From an uncultured Muribaculaceae bacterium (GTDB lineage: Bacteria > Bacteroidota > Bacteroidia > Bacteroidales > Muribaculaceae): 26,093 nt of DNA. A program made the position numbers and the translations under genes. Position 1 is the stretch's first letter, and each line of letters begins with the position of its first letter. Location: NCBI GenBank assembly GCA_910584185.1, contig CAJTYC010000030.1, positions 1-26,093 on the forward strand, written 5' to 3'. Shown piece after piece: positions 8,521-14,999 of the stretch. Under the pieces are notes generated by a model. It saw nothing but the letters and a program-made list of their open reading frames with translations, ran no database searches and had not been told where the DNA came from.

Positions 8521-11187
8521 TTATTTACGGTTAGCACGATGTTTAACGGCAGAGGGGTTGGCAGCGCCCGACACCTCGTATCCGAGCTTCACATTGTCAA
8601 CAGTCAAGACAGAACCTGTAGCCAAAGCATGATACTGATTTTTGGCAACCTCATATACAAACTTCGTGTTAAGGCTTACACCACCTTCCTTAAGTGCGCT
8701 GCCTGACGGAATATTGACCTTAGGGGCAACACCTGCTTTTGTGCTACGGAAAAGCACCTCCAGTTTGGCAGCCTTGCGTCCGAACGAATACCCTGATAAC
8801 GAAACAGTCTTGGAAGTGAAATTTGACACCGCTGAAAGTTCAGTGGAGCTTTGGGCGAGGACATTGCCTGAGGCATCGAGGACCCGGACTACGCACTCAC
8901 CACGTTCATTATTGACAGATGTATATTTATAATCGAACGTCACCGAAGATGGACGAGTTGTGAAACTTACACCATCTACACGATTTGCAGAACTATTGAA
9001 CGAATAGGAACCCAAGAAAAGTTCGCCGGCAGACTTCTGAAGGTCACCTTCGGCAGGCGCATTCTCGCAATAATACTTGGTATTGGTGAATTCACCTGAC
9101 TTGCTTGGAGTTTTGCCATTATGACTATAACCAACAGAACGAATGGTAACTGAGCCGTTGGCATCGTCAGATGCGAACGTAGATGGCACAATGAACCAAG
9201 TGTTCAGGTTAGAAGCACCGGTATAACATGTGAGTTGATTAAGAGTTGCCCATCCTATAGGTTCACGATAACCAATAGTAGAATAATTTTGATAATCAAA
9301 TGCCCCGGCTTTGTAAAGTCCACCGACACATATTCCGTTAAACTTCGTTCCATTATGACCGGGAGACTTAGTGGAAGGCGCGATAAGCGTCTCCTCGGTC
9401 AGAGATGAGAAGTCGCCGTTGGGGACGTTGGTCTCGGCCTCGGTGGTAAATGCCGGGACATTCTTTACGAACGAGCCGATAGCGGCCTTCAGGTTAGTGT
9501 ATGTGGTGGCCGGGTTAAGACCGATGATGGTAATAATACCGTCGGCATCGGTCGAGATATTGGAAGTGGAGATAGCGTTGGCGGCTTCCACATTGCCGTT
9601 ATACCATGCGATATGGTCGATGATTGCAGCGGTTGCATCGGCATCGGCGCCCTCCACCTTGAGCATCACCTTGCGGGCGAACGCATCGGGAGTTATTGTA
9701 TATACGGGAGCTGCCATGGGCACCTTGAGAGTGGCAGTCTTGCGGCCCACAGTCGCCGTCACATCTATGAGGTCGCGCACCTGGGGCTCGAGGGCGAGAG
9801 TGTAGTTGTAACGATAAGTGAGGTCAGCGCGAGTCCTGACGTTGCCCGAAGCGGGGGCTTCCACAACACTCTTCACCACAGCATCGACCATCTGGTTGCG
9901 TGCGTTGGGCACCTGGAATTTCACCTTATTCTTTATGTCGGGGCAATTTGTGGCTACCTGCACCACCATCTCGTTGGCCATAAAGCCTACATTTTCGATG
10001 GCGGCCACCTGCATATCAACAGCTTTGACCGTGGCCTTGAACTCGAGCGGTTCGGAGGTGCGGGTCATCGCATCGACCACCGAGAGAGAAATCGTATAAT
10101 TGCCGGCGGGGACATTCTCGAGAAACTTCGAGATGTTTACCACGCCCATCTTGTCGACATTGCGGAAGAAACCGGCGCAGTCAACGCCGGCATCGGTGAG
10201 CTGCTTCTGCGTGAGGTCGTCAGCGCCAACAAGCTCCACGGTGCCACCGAAAGCGGGCGTATAGGCGTCAGACACCACAGTGAGCGAAGCCGACTTCAGG
10301 CCACCGTAAGCGAACACATGGAACTCCTGCGGAGTCTTCTGCTCGGCATACTCGAAAGTGTCGAGAGTTACGGCAGGGTCGAAGCCCTTGGCTGTCAGCG
10401 TGGGAGCCGGGGCGGTGAAGAGTTCATCGCCGAGCGAGACATTGACAGTCTCAGCCACCACATCGTCGTCAAACACCACGTCGAGCTTCAAGTCGCCAGA
10501 AGCCTGCGAGCCGGAGACACCTATAGTCACAACATAATGGTGACGGGCAACGGCATTGAACGAAGCAGGCTGAATCTCAACCCGTTTGTTATCACTATTG
10601 GTGAGGGTAAGCCGGAGCTTCACCTCCTCAGTGGGAGAGACATACGCGGGACGGTTCTCATCCTGGGCAAACACCACCCACTCATGGCCGGAAGTCTGCA
10701 CAGCGGCACTGTAGGCCGCGAAATTGGACTTGAACTCATCAGTATAGCGCACCGACACCATGGCATTGGCGAGAGTGGCCACCACATTGACCGGGGTTAC
10801 GACACCCGGAGACACATGCACATCAGCAGAACCCTTGAAACAAGGATTCTCGAAACCCTCCTGATCCACATCTCCGAAGAAAGCCGACAGCGTGTAATCG
10901 CCGATAGGGAAAGCCTTCTCCTTGTTGAAACCATCGAGAGTTGACCAGTTTTTCGAATAAGAATCGTCCGACTTGGCGAGACTCACTTCAAAGCGCGAGG
11001 CATCCGGCACCACCGGGCTCACGCCGTCGTCGGCACGCGACTGACGCATCACTCGCGCATCTGACGAGAAATTGAGACTTATGCCACCTTCATTGTCGGC
11101 ACCACCCCAGGGCGCATCGTCGCTACACGAGGTCAGGCCGAGGGCAACTGCCGAAAGCAGGAGCATACCTTTACTGTAATTCTTCAT
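8521..11187 (-). CDS. Large DUF4493 + PCMD-like lipoprotein, first gene of operon
   Basis: An 888-residue lipoprotein with lipobox LTSC and lipid Cys21 followed directly by SDD, a strong surface-export signal of the Bacteroidetes type. The DUF4493 domain spans about 34-245 (FPIGDYTLSAFFGD, LANAMVSVRY), with Ser-Arg-Ala at 50-52. Beta-sandwich repeats fill the middle, then an Fn3-like module (GLNPATTYTNLKAAIG), the boundary VPNGDF near residue 586, and a PCMD-like jelly-roll (GELFLGSYSF, RPSSVTFDYKY, VLTVDNVKLGYE) almost to the basic C terminus. The PCMD part is more divergent than in the two downstream paralogues, and the conserved cysteine-containing ITCxASKYGDYF segment is not evident. It is the promoter-proximal gene, with about 120 nt of leader if the -7 box at 11307 is used. 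Confidence 0.85.
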   Translation of the reverse strand: MKNYSKGMLLLSAVALGLTSCSDDAPWGGADNEGGISLNFSSDARVMRQSRADDGVSPVVPDASRFEVSLAKSDDSYSKNWSTLDGFNKEKAFPIGDYTLSAFFGDVDQEGFENPCFKGSADVHVSPGVVTPVNVVATLANAMVSVRYTDEFKSNFAAYSAAVQTSGHEWVVFAQDENRPAYVSPTEEVKLRLTLTNSDNKRVEIQPASFNAVARHHYVVTIGVSGSQASGDLKLDVVFDDDVVAETVNVSLGDELFTAPAPTLTAKGFDPAVTLDTFEYAEQKTPQEFHVFAYGGLKSASLTVVSDAYTPAFGGTVELVGADDLTQKQLTDAGVDCAGFFRNVDKMGVVNISKFLENVPAGNYTISLSVVDAMTRTSEPLEFKATVKAVDMQVAAIENVGFMANEMVVQVATNCPDIKNKVKFQVPNARNQMVDAVVKSVVEAPASGNVRTRADLTYRYNYTLALEPQVRDLIDVTATVGRKTATLKVPMAAPVYTITPDAFARKVMLKVEGADADATAAIIDHIAWYNGNVEAANAISTSNISTDADGIITIIGLNPATTYTNLKAAIGSFVKNVPAFTTEAETNVPNGDFSSLTEETLIAPSTKSPGHNGTKFNGICVGGLYKAGAFDYQNYSTIGYREPIGWATLNQLTCYTGASNLNTWFIVPSTFASDDANGSVTIRSVGYSHNGKTPSKSGEFTNTKYYCENAPAEGDLQKSAGELFLGSYSFNSSANRVDGVSFTTRPSSVTFDYKYTSVNNERGECVVRVLDASGNVLAQSSTELSAVSNFTSKTVSLSGYSFGRKAAKLEVLFRSTKAGVAPKVNIPSGSALKEGGVSLNTKFVYEVAKNQYHALATGSVLTVDNVKLGYEVSGAANPSAVKHRANRK

Positions 11188-11306
11188 CTATTTATGTTAT
11201 TATGTTGTTATAATCTGAAATTGGTAGAAAACCTCTAATATAAATATTAAACCCAGGGAAGAAATCGTTATCATAATATACGGGTGTGAAGGTTCAAACA
11301 CGGTTG

Positions 11307-11314
11307 CAAAGTTA
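11307..11314 (-). promoter_or_regulatory. Candidate -7 box for the lipoprotein operon
   Basis: On the minus strand this reads TAACTTTG, an exact match to the Bacteroidetes -7 consensus TAnnTTTG. No good TTTG -33 element lies 19-21 bp upstream. It is 120 nt before the start of the first lipoprotein gene. Confidence 0.45.
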
Positions 11315-11393
11315 ATATAAATTAATGAGCAATCATGACATTTCGGCAAAATTCAAACACAATTGCGCAAAAATGGCCACAAATTTGCACCCG

Positions 11394-11411
11394 AAAGTGT
11401 TAACACACTTT
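11394..11411. promoter_or_regulatory. Palindrome between divergent genes, possible operator
   Basis: AAAGTG and CACTTT flank a 6-base centre, and the core GTGTTAACAC is itself a perfect 10-bp palindrome. It lies about 55 bp before the DUF4923 start and about 80 bp upstream of the candidate -7 box of the divergent operon. That position would allow a dimeric regulator to act on either side. The rest of the 279-bp intergenic region is AT-rich with no other clear feature. Confidence 0.4.
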
Positions 11412-11466
11412 AAAATTGGAGCTATTTAGGCCAACTTAAAGCGATAAATAAACCAATCAAAAAAAT

Positions 11467-12393
11467 ATGAGAATCATCAAAAAAATCGCATTGGCGGCCA
11501 TTGTCTGCATAATGAGCGTCAATATGACACACGCCCAAGGACTGGGCGACTTGCTCGGAGGGCTGTTAGGAGGCCAGCAGAGCGGGCAGACAAACGGCAG
11601 CAACGGACTGGGCGGCACGCTCAGCAACCTGCTTGAGGGAGTATTTTCGAGCAGCAACATCACAGTGGCCGACATGGAGGGAGAATGGACAGCCGACGGC
11701 CCGGCGGTATGCTTCCAGAGCGAGAACTTCCTGAAGCAAGCCGGCGGCAAAGCCGCAGCAGCGGCTATTGAGGCGAAGTTGGCACCCTATTATGACCAAT
11801 ATGGGCTCACCGGCGCCAAACTTACAGTGAATCAGGATGGCACATTCACCTTGGTCACGGGCAAGATAACGCTCAAAGGTAATATCACCGCAGCCGAAGG
11901 TAAGGAAAAAGGAGTGTTCATGTTCAACTTCAGCGTGTTGGGACGCAACCTCATGAGCTTGCCCACCTACGTGCAGAAGACGAGCAAGTCGATGGATGTA
12001 ATGTTTGACGCCACCAAATTCAAGAAACTAGTCACGGCGGTGGCACAATTCACCGGCATAAAACTTGCTCAGACACTCGGTTCGCTGCTCGACTCATACG
12101 ATGGTCTCTGCGTAGGCTTCCACTTCTCGGGCGGCTCTACTCAGCAGAACAACAGCGGCCTCGGCGGCCTGCTCCAAGGCCTCGGTCTCGGCGGCTCGCA
12201 GCAAAACTCCGGCACAACCAACCGGGACAACAGCGGCACAACCGGCACCGGCAACACAAACGGCAATGGCAACACAAATATAGGTAACGGACTTGACGCA
12301 CTTCGCGGACTGCTGACCGGTGGTAGCACCGACAGCACCACCAACAAGTCGAGCGGCAATAAAACCACCACCACTAAAAAGAAAAAGAAATAA
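11467..12393 (+). CDS. DUF4923 family secreted protein with low-complexity tail
   Basis: A 308-residue exported protein. Residues 1-23 are a signal peptide (KIALAAIVCIMSVNMTHA, cleaved before QG). A Gly/Leu/Asn-rich linker (about 24-58) precedes a DUF4923-like lipocalin-type domain (about 62-225: EGEWTADGPAVCFQSENFL, then G-T/TL and KGVFMF segments). The tail (about 226-308) is a Gly/Asn/Thr/Ser low-complexity stretch ending in KTTTTKKKKK. The family is widespread in gut Bacteroidales with no established function. The gene is transcribed away from the lipoprotein operon and is followed by a strong hairpin, so it is probably monocistronic. The start is supported by the signal peptide. Confidence 0.85.
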   Translation: MRIIKKIALAAIVCIMSVNMTHAQGLGDLLGGLLGGQQSGQTNGSNGLGGTLSNLLEGVFSSSNITVADMEGEWTADGPAVCFQSENFLKQAGGKAAAAAIEAKLAPYYDQYGLTGAKLTVNQDGTFTLVTGKITLKGNITAAEGKEKGVFMFNFSVLGRNLMSLPTYVQKTSKSMDVMFDATKFKKLVTAVAQFTGIKLAQTLGSLLDSYDGLCVGFHFSGGSTQQNNSGLGGLLQGLGLGGSQQNSGTTNRDNSGTTGTGNTNGNGNTNIGNGLDALRGLLTGGSTDSTTNKSSGNKTTTTKKKKK

Positions 12394-12396
12394 ACG

Positions 12397-12426
12397 GAGC
12401 GGCGATGCCTTTCAGCATCGCCGCTC
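12397..12426 (+). terminator. 12-bp GC-rich hairpin after the DUF4923 gene
   Basis: GAGCGGCGATGC pairs perfectly with GCATCGCCGCTC around the loop CTTTCA, starting 4 nt after the stop codon. There is no immediate T-run, but a small GCAC/GTGC hairpin and T-rich DNA follow, so termination is likely though not of textbook form. Confidence 0.6.
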
Positions 12427-12471
12427 TCGCACTTTGTGCTTTCACACCTCCAAAACCGCTATGCAACTTAT

Positions 12472-12519
12472 TTTGCTTGTTAACTCTACCTACTTTGCTT
12501 GTTGACTTTACTTTGCTTG
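12472..12519. repeat. Three spaced copies of TTTGCTTG
   Basis: The octamer occurs at 12472-12479, 12494-12501 and 12512-12519; the first two copies share further flanking bases (TTTGCTTGTT, then A or G, then ACT). The stretch is T-rich and lies between two convergent genes. It may be part of the termination region or a simple decayed repeat. Confidence 0.6.
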
Positions 12520-12540
12520 CTTTTTTGTGCGAATTTTGCT

Positions 12541-13176
12541 TTAGAGGGTGGATAATCTTGCCAGATATTTGCCTAATATGTCGAACTCGAGGTTTACTTC
12601 GGTGTCCGGTTTTATTTGGCAGAAATTGGTGTGGTCGTGGGTGTATGGGATAATTGCCACTCTGAATGTGCCTATCAGCGTTTCAGCATCTACTGGGTCG
12701 GGATTGCACTCCGGCTCGCACACGGTCAGGCTCACTCCATTTACTGTCACCGAGCCCTTGTCGACTGTGAAATAGCCCTTCTTGGCCATCTGGCGCGACA
12801 CCCGATATTCGAAATCGTAATACCAACTGCCGTCAGCCTCTGTCACCGCCGTGCAACGGGCGGTCTGGTCCACGTGACCCTGCACGATATGGCCGTCAAG
12901 ACGTCCGTCAATGCGCATGCTTCGCTCCAGATTGACGAGCGAGCCAACCTCGAGTTTGCCGAGATTGCTGCGTTCGAGCGTCTCACGGATTGCAGTTACC
13001 GTATATGTGCCGTCGCCCGGGAGTGCCACTACTGTCAGGCAGACACCGTTGTGCGACACCGACTGGTCTATCTTCAGCTCATCGACAAACGAACACCTCA
13101 GCGTGAGGTGCAAATTGTCTTCATCAGTGCGGAGAGCCACAACCTCAGCCGCCTCTTCTACTATTCCTGAGAACAT
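12541..13176 (-). CDS. ribE: Riboflavin synthase, alpha chain
   Basis: A 211-residue cytoplasmic enzyme that dismutates two 6,7-dimethyl-8-ribityllumazine molecules into riboflavin and the pyrimidinedione precursor. The diagnostic start MFSGIVEE is present. Two tandem lumazine-binding beta-barrel halves follow: the first contains HNGVCLTVV and TLERSNLG, the second GHIVQGHVDQT, KGSVTVNGVSLTV and the closing IPYTHDHTNF and NLEFDILGKYLAR. Length and motif spacing are normal for the family. The gene is alone on the minus strand, convergent with the DUF4923 gene and divergent from the ATPase gene. A -7 box at 13292-13299 would give a leader of about 110 nt. I could not see an FMN riboswitch there. 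Confidence 0.96.
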   Translation of the reverse strand: MFSGIVEEAAEVVALRTDEDNLHLTLRCSFVDELKIDQSVSHNGVCLTVVALPGDGTYTVTAIRETLERSNLGKLEVGSLVNLERSMRIDGRLDGHIVQGHVDQTARCTAVTEADGSWYYDFEYRVSRQMAKKGYFTVDKGSVTVNGVSLTVCEPECNPDPVDAETLIGTFRVAIIPYTHDHTNFCQIKPDTEVNLEFDILGKYLARLSTL

Positions 13177-13291
13177 GAATAAAAAATATCAAAAAGGTTA
13201 ATAATTTAATTTAATGCAACTTATATAGATTATCAACATCTTGACGACAGCGAGAATGCTGCAAAAGACATCAATAACCCGATATTGATTG

Positions 13292-13299
13292 CAAAAGTA
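13292..13299 (-). promoter_or_regulatory. Candidate -7 box for ribE
   Basis: The minus strand reads TACTTTTG, a full match to TAnnTTTG. No clear -33 TTTG lies at the usual spacing, although the upstream DNA is A/T-tract rich. It overlaps the extended reading frame of the divergent ATPase gene, which supports a later start for that gene. Confidence 0.4.
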
Positions 13300-13359
13300 C
13301 GAAAAAAATTTATTAAATTTACGAATCAAAAGCAGCGTAAGCTGAAAAACCTCTCAACA

Positions 13360-14958
13360 GTGAATCGCATAATACTTCCCCCCAACACCGACAAAGGCCA
13401 CGACGGCAAACTCGGTGACACCCGTCAGCTGACGATCATCGGCGGCAATGGGGCCGGCAAGTCGCGCTTTATGGATGAGATGATCAGCCTTTGCGGCGAC
13501 AAGGCATATTGTCTGAGTGCATTGTCGGCATTTTATGCCGAACGCGAGGAGTCCACACTCCCCGGCTCAATCGACAGCCAGTATCGCAGGGCAGTGAGCC
13601 AGCAAAGCTACATGCGCACAGATGCGGTTAGCGAGCTCGACAAGATAGTCTACATGCTCTTTGCCGATGAGCTGGAGAGCCTCATGGAGATGAAGGCCGA
13701 GGCCTTGGAGTCGGGCAAACGATTCAAGATCACGCCCACCAAGCTCGACATCATAAAGAAGCACTGGGAGCGGATATTTCCGGGCAACAGCATAACGCGC
13801 TCCAGAGGGAGCGTGATGTTTGCCACCCGGAGCGGCAAAGACCTCATCACCACACATTCGCTCAGCCAGGGAGAGAAAGCGGTGCTTTACTACCTCGGCG
13901 CGGCCATGTATGCACCGGCCGACGCAGTGATATTCATTGACTCGCCGAGCCTTTTCATACACCCTACCATAATAGGGACACTCTGGAACAGCATAGAGGA
14001 GCTTCGGCCCGACTGCACTTTCGTCTACAACTCCGTGGACGAAGACTTCGTGAGCACGCGCACCAACAACACCAGCATCTGGGTGAAGCGATACGACTCG
14101 CAGAGCCATGCCTGGGAATATGAGGTGATCGCACCCGGGTCGCGTGCCGACGAACTGATGGTGGAGCTTGCGGGGAGCCGCAGGCCTGTACTGTTTATAG
14201 AGGGCGACATGCGCCATTCCATCGACGCGAGGCTTTACAGCTTGGTGTTTCCCGACATGACAGTCAGGCCATTGGGGTCTTGCAACAAGGTGATAGAGAC
14301 TACCCGCTCATTCAACGACCAGCAATCGATGCACCACCTGCGCAGCTACGGCATAGTGGACCGCGACCGCCGCACCGAGCATGAGGTGGAATACCTGCGC
14401 AACAAGATGATTATGGTGCCCGACGTGGCTGAGGTGGAGAACATATTCCTGCTTCCGGGGGTTATAAAGCTGACGGCCCGCAGGCGGGGCCGCGACCCGG
14501 AGAGAGTGATGCGGAGAGTGCATAAGGAAGTGATGCGCATGTTCAGGCAGCATACCGAGGAACAGGTGTTGCAGCATGTGCGCCACCGCGTGAAGCGCGA
14601 GGTGGAGTGCAAGATAGATGCCCGCTTCAAATGTATCACTGCCTTGGAGACCCACCTGCGCAGCCTTGCAGACAAGCTCCAGCCACGCAAGCAATACAAA
14701 GAGCTGCGCGAAGAGTTTGCGGTGATGGTGCGCGACGACGACTACGAGTCTGTGCTCCGCGTGTTCAACCACAAGCCCATGCTGTCGGACTGCGGAGTGG
14801 CCCAGCAGCTTGGCTTCAAATCGAAAGATGAATACATAGGTTATGTGCTCGACACCTTGAAATCGCGTGGCAAGGACTCAGAGCACTTGCGCTGGACAGT
14901 GCGCCACGCCCTGCACATAGACCCCGACGGCAAGGAAACCGACAACCGGGAGATATAG
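13360..14958 (+). CDS. AAA ATPase-DUF4435 (TOPRIM) fusion, PARIS AriA-AriB-like
   Basis: A protein of about 532 residues. The N-terminal half is an ABC-type/AAA ATPase: Walker A GGNGAGKS near residue 27, ABC-like signature SLSQGEKAVLYYLG near 167, and Walker B IFIDSP near 192 with Ser where Glu is usual. The C-terminal half matches DUF4435, a TOPRIM-like nuclease fold: VLFIEGD near 276 (acidic Glu), GIVDRDRR near 331 (DxD) and PDVAEVENIFLLP after it. A Lys/Arg/His-rich helical stretch follows. Fused ATPase plus DUF4435 chains are known as single-gene forms of PARIS, which kills cells when phage anti-restriction proteins are sensed; OLD-family nucleases are the nearest alternative. There is no ATG near the start. 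GTG at 13360 fits the homologous start (NRIILPPNT); TTG at 13285 would add 25 basic residues. Confidence 0.75.
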   Translation: MNRIILPPNTDKGHDGKLGDTRQLTIIGGNGAGKSRFMDEMISLCGDKAYCLSALSAFYAEREESTLPGSIDSQYRRAVSQQSYMRTDAVSELDKIVYMLFADELESLMEMKAEALESGKRFKITPTKLDIIKKHWERIFPGNSITRSRGSVMFATRSGKDLITTHSLSQGEKAVLYYLGAAMYAPADAVIFIDSPSLFIHPTIIGTLWNSIEELRPDCTFVYNSVDEDFVSTRTNNTSIWVKRYDSQSHAWEYEVIAPGSRADELMVELAGSRRPVLFIEGDMRHSIDARLYSLVFPDMTVRPLGSCNKVIETTRSFNDQQSMHHLRSYGIVDRDRRTEHEVEYLRNKMIMVPDVAEVENIFLLPGVIKLTARRRGRDPERVMRRVHKEVMRMFRQHTEEQVLQHVRHRVKREVECKIDARFKCITALETHLRSLADKLQPRKQYKELREEFAVMVRDDDYESVLRVFNHKPMLSDCGVAQQLGFKSKDEYIGYVLDTLKSRGKDSEHLRWTVRHALHIDPDGKETDNREI

Positions 14959-14999
14959 ACAACCGCCCTAACGAAAAAATAATAAATTACAAAAATAAT

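Noticed and set aside
9613..10944. Long plus-strand open frame (443 codons) opposite the 888-residue lipoprotein gene
   Set aside because: Same reasoning: antisense to a supported gene, biased composition, no recognisable motifs.
1433..11187. Polysaccharide utilisation locus
   Set aside because: The PCMD name suggests carbohydrates, but there is no SusC-like transporter, SusD, glycoside hydrolase or sensor in the block, and the two barrels are far too small for SusC.
13177..13291. FMN riboswitch in the ribE leader
   Set aside because: I looked for the conserved multi-stem FMN aptamer elements in the roughly 110-nt leader. The sequence is AT-rich, short and without them.
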